Below the pieces are notes generated by a model. It saw only the letters and a list, made by a program, of their open reading frames with translations, did not search any database and was not told the origin of the DNA. 64,000 bases of DNA from assembly GCA_014529385.2 (NCBI GenBank), contig CM043959.1, positions 14,445,809-14,509,808 on the forward strand. Reading direction: 5' to 3'. The translations under genes and the position numbers were made by a program. This stretch comes from Adiantum capillus-veneris. Its lineage: Eukaryota > Streptophyta > Polypodiopsida > Polypodiales > Pteridaceae. Of this stretch, positions 50,841 through 62,955 are shown piece after piece. Every line of letters begins with the position of its first letter. The stretch's first letter is position 1.

Positions 50841-51659
50841 GGGATTTTTTCTTGAAAACTGCTTATAGAATGAAGTTGGTCTCTCTCTATGTCTCTGTCT
50901 CTCATTGAGCTTCTCTCTCTCTCTAAAGAAAACTCTATGGAAGAGTCTACGCGGACAGATTTTCTTTAAACTTTTTTTAAAAGACAGAGCAATCACCGGC
51001 TCATCTTCCACAACTACACGCTCATAGCCTTTACTCTCAAGCTTAAATTACTAAAAAAGACAATAGCACGAACGCATTTTCTCACACATTTTGTATGCAA
51101 TATCGGCTCAGAACGTTATGCATGCAGTGTCGGCTCAGAACATCTCATTTTGCAGACAATGAACTTGCTAGGCTTCTCTCCCACATCCAATGTCACTAGG
51201 TTGCCATTGTTCACCTACATGACTGGATTTCTAGCAACCCCTTCACCTGCACCCTCTTCAATGGAAAGCTCCACAACAGCGAGTAAAAGTACTCAGATTA
51301 TAGCATATCTTAATAGTGATCCATTTTGCATATTCAGAGTGCTTGAAAGTGTATCTTTATTATCTTAATTGTTTCATGTAGTGACGCAAAGGTTCAGAGT
51401 GACAAAGGGGGGACATACATGCTCAGACTGCGGCCCTCAATTTCCCATTGTATTTTGCAATAGCAAATCACACACTTACTGTAGTAGAAGCAGATGCAGA
51501 ATATACACAACCACTAGAAACAGATGTTGCCGACCACAACTACAGGCGGGTTTTGGATATTTATCGGCTTGCTGGCCATCGTGCCGAAGCCAGCCAAGCC
51601 AATCACTGTCAACAACCGGCTGCGAGCAGTTGACCAAAACGGTCAACGTGGCATGCACA

Positions 51660-51725
51660 CGCAGGCTTGAACTCGGGACATCGGCCTCAGGAGAATGCTC
51701 TACCGCTAAGCTGCATACAGGCGCA
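51660..51725 (-). repeat. tRNA-like SINE head or tRNA pseudogene
   Basis: On the minus strand, TTAGCGGTAGAGCA (box A-like) is followed about 30 bases on by GAGTTCAAGCC (box B-like). The T-stem has two mispaired positions, so it is not an intact tRNA. Confidence 0.5.
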
Positions 51726-51976
51726 TGCGATGACTCTGCAGCTGATGCATCATACCCTATTCAGTCCTGATGCTCCCTCAAAAAGTGACGTGACCGGTTG
51801 CGCCGGTTTCGCCCACCAACACGACCTACAGATGTTACCGGTAAAGCAGAAAAGTTGACTCCGCTCGTAGTCAGTTGCACGAGAGGTGGGTGGCGGTGCA
51901 TGAAAACTTGACAAGATGACGCTCGCCTGTAGGTCAAAGAAAGCTTCAATGTGAGCTGAAGCATACGCAGCTGCCT

Positions 51977-51977
<1 letters not shown>

Positions 51978-52062
<85 letters not shown>
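51978..52062. repeat. (CT)n followed by (CA)n microsatellite
   Basis: CT repeat 51978-52042 with one TTT interruption, then CA to about 52062. Confidence 0.95.
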
Positions 52063-52067
<5 letters not shown>

Positions 52068-52126
52068 CTCAGAGTCAGTGCCGCCAGTTACTCTCTCTCT
52101 CTCTCTCTTTTCTTTACATATATAAA

Positions 52127-52173
52127 AACTCCCTGAAGGAGCCCGCGCCGGAGTGGAATCCTGCAGAGAGTTT
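52127..52173. repeat. Decayed foldback palindrome 1
   Basis: AACTCCCTGAAGGAGCCCGC pairs imperfectly with ...GAATCCTGCAGAGAGTTT. It follows a short CT tract and is the same family as 52425-52476. Confidence 0.6.
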
Positions 52174-52281
52174 GCAAACAAAGAATTTAGAGAGATCACG
52201 CTCCGTTTCTCTCTCACGCCATTTTTAACCTTATGTATTGTAGACAAAAACAGAAGTAGAGATATCACTCTCTCCCATGCA

Positions 52282-52398
<117 letters not shown>

Positions 52399-52424
52399 AT
52401 AAAAAAAACTCTCTCTCAATATTA

Positions 52425-52476
52425 AAAAAACTCTCTGAAGGAGCCCACCGGTGCGGGCTCCTTCAGAGAGTTTTTT
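52425..52476. repeat. Perfect foldback palindrome 2
   Basis: Perfect 22-base arms (52425-52446 and 52455-52476), AAAAAACTCTCTGAAGGAGC inwards, around an 8-base loop ACCGGTGC. Confidence 0.95.
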
Positions 52477-52553
52477 ATAAATATGAAGAGAGAGAAACAG
52501 CCAATTCACATGTTTATAATCAGTGGCACCGTCTCAGTGCATACATCGTCGGC

Positions 52554-52924
52554 GCAGGGTTCGGGAAAAATGTGTCTCAGCTTAATATCATTCCGTTTCT
52601 AATTTCAAAAATGGCGGTTGAGGGCAAGGCGAAAAGGAGAAATTCCGCCCCAAAATAGAGAAAAATAGTGTAAAAACCCAAAAAATACCCCTAATTTTCT
52701 AAAATTTCCTCTTGGCAAACTTAAGAAAAGGATATTTGCAGGGTTCGAGAAAAATGTGTCTCAGCTTAATATCATAGCCGTCTCCAATTTCAAAAATGCC
52801 GGTTGAGGGCAAGGCGAAAAGGAGAAATTCCGCTGCAAAATAGAGAATAATAGTGTAAAAACCCAAAAAATACCCCTAATTTTCTAAAATTTCCTCTTGG
52901 CAAACTCAAGAAAAGGATATTTGT
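52554..52924. repeat. 184-base tandem duplication
   Basis: Units 52554-52737 and 52738-52924 share GTGTCTCAGCTTAATATCAT, GAGGGCAAGGCGAAAAGGAG and TACCCCTAATTTTCTAAAAT with few differences. Confidence 0.92.
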
Positions 52925-53035
52925 AAGTTTGGAAAAATGATTTTTCCCCAAACATTGATCATCGCTCATTGCTCTGCCTGCATTAGGCATAATGCAAAAG
53001 AGCGCTATGACTATAAAGTTGGCAAGCAACAAGAA

Positions 53036-53152
<117 letters not shown>

Positions 53153-53446
53153 GACATACTTCAGTGGTTGCCTGTTTGTGCACAACCAGCAACCGACGTG
53201 TTATGTTCTTGTGATAACTACGAGCAGTTGTGCAATAAAGTAAATATAGTGTCTCAATTTGTGAGAGCCTAAAAAAGTACATCACGAGTGTTGATTTACT
53301 TCTCGTGGTCTACAATTCTCAATCTGCGAAGGTGTAGGGTCGCAACTGGTTGCACCCTTAATTTCTCATCTGATTGGCAACCAATTGGAAAATGAGCCTT
53401 CACGTGAACTGGCTCAGAGAACTCCAAAAACTCAAAGAGCTAAAAA

Positions 53447-53493
53447 AAAACTCTTTGAAAGAGTTCATGCTGGCACGGACTCTTTTAGAGAGT

Positions 53494-53496
<3 letters not shown>
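53447..53496. repeat. Foldback palindrome 3
   Basis: AAAACTCTTTGAAAGAGTTC pairs with GGACTCTTTTAGAGAGTTTT with a few mismatches around a 10-base loop. A (GA)n tract of about 58 bases follows at once (53499-53556). Confidence 0.8.

Positions 53497-53498
<2 letters not shown>

Positions 53499-53556
<58 letters not shown>
53499..53556. repeat. (GA)n microsatellite
   Basis: Uninterrupted GA repeat of about 58 bases attached to foldback 3. Confidence 0.97.
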
Positions 53557-53558
<2 letters not shown>

Positions 53559-54602
53559 CCTATGAAGGATGCTGGTTGTGTTCACGTGTTGACTTGGTTT
53601 TCATGAGGGCTAAGATTTAAGTGGGAGAATGCACAAGTTGAAGAGAAAGCGAAGAAAGATAAGGTAGAGATCGGATAGATCTAGTTAGCTCTGTCTCTCT
53701 AAGTGCAAATACTTTTTCCTGTAGATTCTCCAGGCTGGACATTTTTTTGTAAAGACATTTTGTATCTGTTGAAAACATATTGCTTATTGTCCCGATGATA
53801 GTGATATTATTTCTCTTTTTTTTAAAAGAGAGAGAGAGGGAGAGAGATCTAAGAAGCTTCTCTCACTTAGCAGCATTCTTCCTGGTGGATGGACATGGCA
53901 TATCTTGGTTTGGCAGGTCCATATGGTCTCCAAAACAATGCGTTGTCAATACAATGCAATTCTTTCCCCCATATTCCTATACCACCTCATCAATCTTGAG
54001 TAGACAAAAGCTCAAAAGAGATTGAATTTTGCTTCAACCAAATTATGGCCTTCCTGACGTCTACTAGATTTTTCCAAACAATGTTCCAAAATGGAAAGGA
54101 GCCACATCTTTAATCTTTGTGAAAGAAGTTGTTCAATTGATGCATGAAGCGGGATATACTATGTGAAATTTGAATGCCACCCTCATATTATGAAGGCCAA
54201 AGTTGAGTCCACATACGGAGGCCATAAAGTTGAACCTCTGTGAGATGCTTAGTTAATATCAAGGCTAGTACCTATGAAAAGGTGGATAGCTTAGGATAGA
54301 ATCATAGCGTTGCTACCCACATTGTTGTGTTATTAGTGAAGAAATAAGCAAACAAATATATAGTAAAGGTTTGTAGGCTTTAATGGCTACAAATGTTTAC
54401 CAATTAATTACTGATTAAACAATGATTGAGAGAAAGAGAGTGAGGCTGATACCATTAGAGACTAGCAACGGTGCTGACATTTATTGTTTGGGTTTGGAGA
54501 AAGCTCTCTCTATAGAAGAAGTATACATATACTTGAGCAACTCACTTAATAAATTTGCTCGGTTTTGAGTTTGCTCAGATAAGTTTGCTCGATGTTTGGT
54601 AG

Positions 54603-55116
54603 AACTCCATGCACGGAAGATGAGTGGCTGCATCAATAAAGCTCACGTGCAGCCTTGGGATTATCATACTCTAGTGCCATTACCTGATGAGGTTGTGTCA
54701 GATCTCGAGCCGGAAGATGAAGCAGCCACCTAATATGACTTCACGTACAAAGGTCATCATGATGTGTTGAGTAGCGCTCTATGTGCTGGTGACTGTAAAT
54801 TTAAAAAACATCGAGGATGTGGATTTCTACCTGGTCAAGTGTGTTGCAAACAAAGGAGAAGGTGGAGAAGGGATACGTCGATGAGTGGGGCAATGCAATT
54901 GATAGAGGCTCGTATGTTGTGCTAGGTCTGTATTATGAGAAATTGGATACATACACCTTCAAGCTAGAACACAAGCAGCCCATCGTCCACGTACTTTCAC
55001 ATCTGGTACGATGTATCAAAATACCCATGGAGCACATCGCAATGAGACGGCAAATGTACACAATCAACCCAAAAAGCAATGAAGCAATCTATAATAGCAT
55101 GCTCTTCAGCTTTTAA
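54603..55116 (+). pseudogene. E2 transposase C-terminal exon, broken
   Basis: After the acceptor TGTTTGGTAG the frame reads KMSGCINKAHVQPWDYHTLV, an acidic SDLEPEDEAA, then TAA at 54731-54733 (likely Gln) and YDFTYKGHHDVLSSALC. Two frameshifts follow (A-run at 54801-54806 and near 54850). The last part reads DFYLVKCVANK, DEWGNAIDRGSYVVLGLYYE and YTFKLEH...HVLSHLVRCIKIPM. This barrel-like tail, with a residue run like D-F-Y-L-V and G-x-Y-Y-E, is expected at the C-terminus of this transposase type, so I join it to 45312-49234. The joining is inference from position, strand and splice site. Confidence 0.6.
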
Positions 55117-56927
55117 GTTGTAATCACTGCATCTTCAATATACTTCTTGCTCGGAGATAATGCAGTTTTATCAAAAACTTGGGTATCTTTTGTCTCTTGT
55201 GTCTCTTGTGTGCTTTGTGTATACAGGCTTTGAGAGATCATTTGTACAAAAACCTGTCTCATTAAACCTAGAGGATTTGAGCTCATCAAGAAAATGTAGA
55301 ACTCTAGAAAGGTGATTAAACAAGCTCAAAGTCTGCCTCCTTTGGTGTCTTACAATTTACGCTTTTTACAGCAGGACTCCATATGGTTTGGCAGGTAGCC
55401 CACAAATATAAATGGAAACTGTAAAAGAAGACACACCCAACTTATAAGATAGGCATCAAGGTTTGAAAAGATGTGTACAAAGAAGGCCAATGGCTTGCAT
55501 AGTATGATAATAAGAAGGTATGCTAATTGTGTTCTGTGGGTATGCTAGTTACCATAAATGGTATGCTAATTAGCATACTGTTTATGCTAGTTAGCATAAA
55601 CAATGTGCTAATTTTCATACCTTTTGTTGGTTTTCAAGGAGAAGAGATGGCAGCTTCCTGTATACTATGTATGCTAATGATTTATGCTAATCAGCATACT
55701 GTTTATGCTGATTAGCATAAACTTATATATGCTAGTTAGCATAAACAGTATGCTAATTAGCATAACTTTGCTGGTTCTCAAGGAGAAGAGATGGCAGCTT
55801 TTTGTATACTGTGTATGTTGATTTAGTATACTATGTTGTGAGTGGAATGCTAATTATCATACTGTTTATGCCAACTGGCATAAACAGTATGCTAATTAGT
55901 ATACCCTTGCTGGTTTAGGGGAGAAGAGATGGCAGCTTTCTGTATACTGTATATGCTAATTAGCATACCTTTGCTTGTTTCAAGGAGAAGAGATGGTAGC
56001 TTTCAGTTCACTATGTATTCTAATTAGCATAATGTTTTATGCTAGTTGTCATAAACAGTATGCTAATTAGCATACCTTTGCTGGTTTTAAGGAGAAGAGA
56101 TGACAACTTTCTGTATATTGTGTGTTCTAATTAGCATAATATGTTGTGAGTGAAAGTTAGCACAAACAAAAATGCACAGTATGCTAATTGAAGGTATGCT
56201 AATTAGCATACTATTTATGCCAACTATGCTAATAAGAATATATTTGCTAGTTTCAAGAAGAAGAGATGACAGGTCTCTGCATCCTATGTATGCCAATTAG
56301 CATACTGTTTATGCCAGTTAGCATTTTGAAGGTATGCTAATTAGCATAAGTAACTGGCATAAACAGTATGCTAATTAGCATAGTTTTTCTAGTTTCAAGG
56401 AGAAGGGATGGCAACTTTCTATATACTATGTATGCTAATTAGCATACTTTCTATATACTGTGTATGCTAATTGAAGGAATTCTAATTAGCATCCTCTTTA
56501 TGCCATTTGGAATAGACAATATGCTAATTAGCATACCATTGCTGGTTTCAAGGAGAAAACATGGCAGCTTCCTGTATACTGTATATGCTAATTAGCATAC
56601 TATGGTATGCCGTGAGTGTAAGTTAGCACAAACAAAAATGTGCAGTATACTAATTAGAATGTATTCTAATTAGCTACTGTGGGTATGCTAATTAGCATAC
56701 TGTTTTTTCTAGTAAGCATAAACAGTCTGCTAATTAGCATACCTTTGCTGATTTCCAACAAGAATGTATACAAATTCAATGTTTACAAGACAAAAAAGAA
56801 TGCCAACAATACACATAGTATTGTCTTCAAAAAAAAAAAAGTACAGGATTTCATCATTACTATCTGAAATGAATGTTAGAATAGTTACAAACATTGGAAA
56901 GGCAATTTACAAATTTCCCTCATAATG
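55117..56927. repeat. E2 palindrome array II between convergent genes
   Basis: From about 55515 to 56760 the palindrome is mostly the symmetric TATGCTAATTAGCATA. It lies in a larger unit of about 90-150 bases that includes AAGGAGAAGAGATGGCAGCT followed by TTTCTGTATACTGTGTATGC. About ten such units can be followed. No coding sequence is seen. Between 55117 and 55500 there is nothing recognisable. Confidence 0.88.
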
Positions 56928-58809
56928 TTACAAAACTGCAGAGAGCCTCCTACTCTGGATAAGATCGTGGTTTAGCGCGCTTGTACACTCGCTTTTGCCC
57001 AGTGTCTGTTTGCTTCTTTGTTTGGTGAGCTTTTGGGTCTTGCTCTCTTTCTTCTTCTTGTGAGCTTTTGGTTCTTGCAACTCTCTTTTTGATTCTTCTT
57101 CCTGTTGCTTCTCTAATTTTCCCTCTGTAGCCTCTCTCTCTCTCTTATGTCTTTCAACTTCTTCATCAGCCTCCCTTTGTCTCCTACACATAGCTTCCTT
57201 ACGCTGGGCCTCATTGCAATTTTGCATTTCTGATGCCAGCTTCCTAATCAATTCTTGTGAAAAAAAAATTGGGGTAGTATCAAACGCATTTTCAGCTGTA
57301 TACACTGCACGATCCTCTGATTGCAACAATAGGAATAGCCTGCTACTCAAAGTATCTATCAGGAAGTTTTGCCACTATTCTTTGGTCTGGTCCTCTATCT
57401 TAGGAGTAACAAGCCAACTTCCTTCAGGGTTCTTGTGCACTTTGTACATACTATCGTCAATAATTAGACTGTTTTCGGGCCCAAAGTTGTAGTTCTTCAA
57501 AAACAATCTCAAACCCTTCAAGAATACAGGCTTATTATATATCTGCCAAGGCTAGCCACTACAATGATTCTCTGAAAAAACACCTCTTAGCTTAGCCCAC
57601 TACTCTTTGAATACAATTTCTAATTTTGCATTCACTTTAGGTGCCATGTTGGTGCTCCATATATACACATGGAAAAATCGGAGGCACCAATCCAAAAATT
57701 TGTGACTGTCTTTGCAACAAAATACATACCTCCTATCTTGCCCATTGTTCTTGATCATTTTCCCTGCATGTTTAGGGGGAATGTCACTGTGCATTGGCTC
57801 TACAACTTGAACAAGCAGGCCATTTAAATCAAGAACCAAAGCACGCCCCTTGTGTGGCAATGACTTTGGCACGCATATTGGGTCTGGCAGTGCATACCAC
57901 TCAACAAAAATAACTTCCCCCGAGGGATAAACATAACTGAAATACTCAAGAATTTTCAGTTTAAAATAGCTAGCCAGGTGCTTCTGAATCTCGGTTTTTT
58001 CTTTTTATAGTTGTCTTGCCTTGGCAAATACGCCGCTTTTGTATGGTTTTGCATGCAATGGCATAATTCAAATCATGCAGGGCAACTAACTACAGTTTAT
58101 CTTGCCCTATGACATAGAAATGGTATTGAATAAAGACATCGTAAAGGACAAGAAAAAACTAATGAACTATTGCACAGTAAAATAATATTGAAAAGAGTTT
58201 CTCCATTATAAATATCTAGAGATATACATGCCACAGGTGTGGAGCTTGCATAACTTGGATGCAACAGAGAACAGATTCAACATAATTTTTTGCAATCATG
58301 TGAGTGAATGGCTTTCTTTTTGCTGCGTTTGTTATGTCATCCAGGGTACTTAGAGAGGCAACACATATCTCGTCCCCAAGATCTTCCAGAATCTGTTCCA
58401 GGCCATCTTTTCTCTTTAAATTCACTTTATTTACAAAATCGTACAGGGGGCTGTCATCACCGGTGTCTTGCAGAGTCAGCCCATTGTCAGTCCTGAAACC
58501 CTCCTCTTGAGCACTCCTACCTTCCTCTTGCACACTCCTAACCGTTTCCTCTGAGACGCTTGTTTGATCATCTGTAGGGGGCTTGGGTTTGGGATGAGTA
58601 ATAATGATAAAATCTTTATCATCATCATCTATTTCTTTACCATCTATAGCAGCCTCGTGCGCTGTCGCATGCTGTGGCATTACATCTGCCCTTTCATGTT
58701 GTCTATCCAACTCATCAGATTCATCATTACAAAGCTTCTCTTCTATCCTTTGATTGATAGGTGTCTTGTCAGGTTCGCATCCTGCATCATTGATACCTGT
58801 GTATTCCAT

Positions 58810-60045
58810 TCACCATTAATTTTCATTGATACCATAGTGAGTAGCATTCCATGTATGGTAGGCATCTATATTGTCTATGCTAACTATGCTAACTAGTATA
58901 CAAGCGTGCTAACCACCATGATCAATATGCTAACTAGCAGACAAAATATGCTAACAAGGAAGTGTGAATATAGTGTGTATGCTAACTAAAAGAGAATGTA
59001 TGCTAATTAGCATACATAAAATGTTAATAGGAAAAATTGTGTGTATGCTAATGGTATGCTTATTACTGATGGTGTGCTAATTAGCATACAAGCTTTGTTA
59101 ATTAGCATACATGGTATGCTAATCACCATACATAGTTGTATGCTAATTAGCATACCATGTATGCTAGCATAGATGGTATGCTAACTAGAAAATAAGTAAT
59201 GCTAATGAACATAGCATCTCTGCTAATTAGCATACGATCTTTGTTGGTTATCATATTGTGCATGCTAACTAAAATACACATTACGATAACTAGAAAAGAG
59301 GTATGCTAACTAGCATACACATTATGCTAGCTAGCTCAAAATGTATGCTAACAAGCATACACATTATGCTAGCTAGCAAAGAAGGTATGTTAACTAAACT
59401 TTGAATGCTTGTTAGCATGCGCCAAATGCTGGCTAGCATACAAGGTATGCTAGTTAGCATACTGAGTATGCTAATTACCATATCTTGTCTTCTAGGTATT
59501 ATACTTGCATGCTAGCCATCATACACAATGTTCTAATTAGCATAAAAAGTGTAGCATCTTTTTTTCTAGTTATCATACTTGCATGCTAGCCATCATACAC
59601 AATGTTCTAATTAGTATAAAAAGTATGCTAATTAGCATATTTAATATGCTAATTACCATACCTTGTTTGCTAGTTAGCACAATGTGCACTAATTAGCATA
59701 TTTAATATGATGATTAGCATACTTTGTTTCTAATTGGGAAACTCTCTATGCTAGTTAGCAAACATAGTATGATAACTAGCATACAAAAAATGCCAACTAG
59801 TATTCACAATAGGTTAGCTAGGATAACTAGTTTGTGCTAACTAGCATACACAATATGCTTACCACCATGACAATGTATGCTAGCTATATCTCATAGTATG
59901 CTAACTACCATAACTAGGTTTTCCAACTACCATACACAATATGCTAGCCAACATACCCTCTAAGCTAACTAGCATACCTTCTATGAGCTAACTAGCATAC
60001 ATAGGGCTAGTGTAGGAATCAAGGGTAGATAACTATTCCTTAACA
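58810..60045. repeat. E2 palindrome array III, inside an intron of the cargo gene
   Basis: From about 58870 to 60005 the same palindrome family recurs. The asymmetric form is now TATGCTAACTAGCATA on the plus strand, the reverse complement of the array I form. Spacing is about 20-40 bases. Flanking exons at 58216-58800 and 60046 onward place it in an intron. Confidence 0.88.
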
Positions 60046-61705
60046 TTATCTTACCATAACTCTGTGTGATTGGAGGTCCTTGCCCTGTGACCTTGCCATA
60101 CCATTTAGCTGGTATCCTCTGCTGGCAGGTGGAAACTCTACATTCAGTCCCCAAGGAGCAACAACAAAGTAGATTAGGTGATAGGTATGCTCAATGGCGT
60201 TTTGACCATTGCACTGATTTTGTGTGCTTCTAGTGGCAGACCATAGCCTAAACACACGTTGCTTGTTGTCCCATTGCGTACCCCTCTATACACTCTTGAA
60301 AAGTGTCCATAGCTATCTTGCATAGGACAGTGGGGATGAAGGAGCTTTGTATCATCCTACTTATCTGCATGAGCAACTGCAATTGACTATCACAGGCGTG
60401 CACTTTCGCTTCCTGCAACTCCACATTAATCTACAAACCAATAAGAACAAAAGCATGGTAAGTACATAGGATAGTTGTGCACATATTCAAAATATAAGGT
60501 TCAATCACAAAAATGATCGACACTTACACGAAGACATGTTATGTCAATATCAACAACAGTGGGGGTGTCCTCACTATGAGGAAACCCCAAACCATCCAGT
60601 GTCTCTTTCAATGTCTCGATCTTAACCTTGAGCTCTATTTCTCTCCTTGCATCCACCCTGTCAGTGAGGCCTAAACACCGCAATTCATTCTCAGCATCAT
60701 GAAGATTCTGTCTCATAGCAAGTACTATAGGACTAACCATATCATGGCTTGCTTTCAGAACCCTTGAAGCTTCAAGCTCCTGACCCGCATTCTTGAGCTG
60801 CTATTTAGCATCCTGCAGTCGATTTCTGAGATGGTCACTTGAACTCATGATGTGCTGCAAATCAGAGAGCCCGAAATATGACAGGCTTGCTGTCACTTTG
60901 TGAGAGCTATTAATAGAGAGGGGTGTTGCCCTGGCAGTAGAAACAACATTCAGAGCTACTTGGCCAACACAATCGTCCTTTGTTTCCCCGGAGCCCTCCT
61001 CTTTTTTTTGACTTGAGGGGTGGGTATTACACACCCTCCACTTTTCAACATAGACATCGTAGTATCCTTTTTCTCGAAGGTCCTGCAAATGCTGGACAAC
61101 AAACTCAACCCAATTGAACTGCATGATTGAGCCACTTGCAATTGCCACTGGACTCAATTTTTTTACAAAACCCTTCGCAAAAGCCGAATTAATTTTCATG
61201 TTGGTGGGGGCCTTCTGGTACACCCTGTAGTGCAGCTGAAGTACTTGGTCGTACATGTCGCTATGAATGCTGCCTTTGAAGCAATGTTTACTATGATTTT
61301 TTGCCTCTTTGGATACACTGAACCACTCCACATCTGTAATCTGTTCCCACTTCACCAATTTGGGAACCCCACTAGAATAGGGTTGTCAAGTAATTTCTAC
61401 ACAGGCAATTGCGCGGGCTCTCCTTAGATGCAATCATTTAAGCATGCACCTTGAATGCCTAAGGCAATCCACAAGCACCTGATCAGTGTGAGAGAATCCA
61501 CAACAAGATTACAGCCAGGGGCTACTGCACAAAAAAGCATATAAGCTGAATGCATAGTCCTCTGTGTTGATTGCAGCATATGCTTAGCAACACAATTTTC
61601 TCATGGGTGAGAGGATTCACTAATAGATTAGTAGTCGGGGCATGCTGGAGAAACGTGTCATGCTTTGCTTGATTTACAACTTCCAAATGTGGCCCCCTCA
61701 TTGGA

Positions 61706-61710
61706 GAGAG

Positions 61711-61792
<82 letters not shown>
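61706..61792. repeat. (GA)n microsatellite
   Basis: GA repeat of about 86 bases with one GTGAG interruption. It begins four bases inside the first intron of the cargo gene. Confidence 0.95.
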
Positions 61793-62290
61793 TACCTGAG
61801 TCCTGCTTCCCCTTCCCTGCATGCATGTACTTTGACATTGAGGATCCTTGGGAATTAGAAGCCTTCAATATTTTGTAGGGGTGGAGGAGAAGCAACAGAA
61901 CCTTTGCCCCTCGACTTCCTTCTCGGTGGAGTACTGCCAAGATTGCTGTCAGAGGTGGCTGGCTCCAGTGGTGAGCTATCCTCCACTTGGGCTGATTGTT
62001 GGCCTCTGACTGCAGACCTACTTGCATCTCACAATCACTTTCCTCCCTCTCTCTGACCTGTGGCCCCTGCACCGTGCTTCCCTCCATGCTTCTTCATGAC
62101 TACACCACTACCTCAATGTAACGACTGAGCGTAGCTGTTTGAGATTTTAAAAATATTACGATTCATTTTTTTGAAGTCCAAGTATACACTTTGTATAGTT
62201 CATGATGGTGGCCCACACACTTGAAAAAACATGATTGTTGTTATGCTTACAAGTTGTGCTTATTGGCATATGTTAACTAGCACAAAAAGT

Positions 62291-62315
62291 GCAACACATT
62301 AACATGCTTTCACCC
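62291..62315 (-). repeat. E2 right terminal inverted repeat
   Basis: Reverse complement begins GGGTGAAAGCATGTTAATG. The adjoining subterminal sequence reads TGCTAGTTAACATATG inwards, again like the internal palindromes. Confidence 0.93.
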
Positions 62316-62319
62316 CATT
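62316..62319. other. Target-site duplication CATT, right
   Basis: CATT immediately follows the right end of E2, matching 44733-44736. Confidence 0.85.
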
Positions 62320-62955
62320 TTGTCTAGTGAAATAATTAAGCTATGTGGGACCCTCCCCCCTGGTTGATTTGAATGGGAGCTTGGATGGTTTTTAATGCCC
62401 TTAACTTCCCCCAATGGTTATGTGAGACTTTCTACAATTTTACATGCTCCCTCTTGCCCCCTTCACTTTTCTCTCTCTTGATCTATTGATAGGCTTGTCC
62501 CTTTGTTATGCTAATACTATTCCTTCTTGCTCATGCTTGGTGTACCTGGATATTGTAAGTCCTGCTACCGGCTTTGATGTCCGCCCCTTTGATGTGTCGT
62601 TTGGCCTTCCCTATGGGTGATACAAATTGAGGTTGCTTGAGAGGATGGCTTCCAGCTAGAATTCTCTCACAAGGTGCTGCAGTTATCTATTTAAAAGGAA
62701 AGGGTTCCCTGTTTTCCTCACTTATCTTTGCATGATTGGTTATGTTGGTTCAAAAAAAGTGTGTTGAGTGATGGTTAGTGTGCCATCTTTGTTGATAAAT
62801 AGCTATGTTGCCGTGGTCTTTGTGGAAATACCTGCTACTTCTCAGGTTCTTTTTAAAACACTATTCATCATCTATTAAGGATCACCTGTTGGTTCTAGTA
62901 ACTTTCATAGATTTGTAATCATTGGCGTGTTGGAAATCATTAGATAGTTGGTGGT
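62316..62955 (+). repeat. Dispersed repeat R, second copy, right half
   Basis: It matches 31335-31922: AATAATTAAGC, GGGAGCTTGGATG, ATTCCTTCTTGCTCATG, TGGGTGATACAAATTGAGG and GGTTGCTTGAGAGGATGGCT. Together with 43738-44736 it restores the full repeat once E2 is removed. Confidence 0.88.

Larger units (their letters stand above)
56928..62087 (-). pseudogene. E2 cargo gene: long N-terminal region plus DLNG-type HAD domain, broken
   Basis: Several exons on the minus strand. First, 61797-62087 (MEGSTVQGP...; a Ser/Pro-rich basic reading suggests a frameshift), with a donor after CAGGACTCAG. Then about 60500-61410 (VPKLVKWEQITDVEW..., FNWVEFVVQHLQDL, coiled-coil REIELKVKIETLKETLDGL), about 60046-60433, an acidic exon 58216-58800, and the HAD part 56928 to about 58150. 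HAD motifs are LVLDLNGLL, YIWST, NKPVFLKGL and LIIDDSMYK. The C-terminus (56950-57240) is a charged coiled coil rich in Lys/Glu. Breaks are TAG at 60801, 58090, 57600, 57552 and 57375 (all where Gln is likely) and a frameshift in an A-run near 57998-58005. The N-terminal function is unknown. The HAD part is the same type as the intact E1 protein at 923-2107. Confidence 0.75.

Noticed and set aside
51660-51725. Functional tRNA gene on the minus strand
   Set aside because: T-stem has mispaired positions and the acceptor arm does not pair; kept only as tRNA-derived relic.
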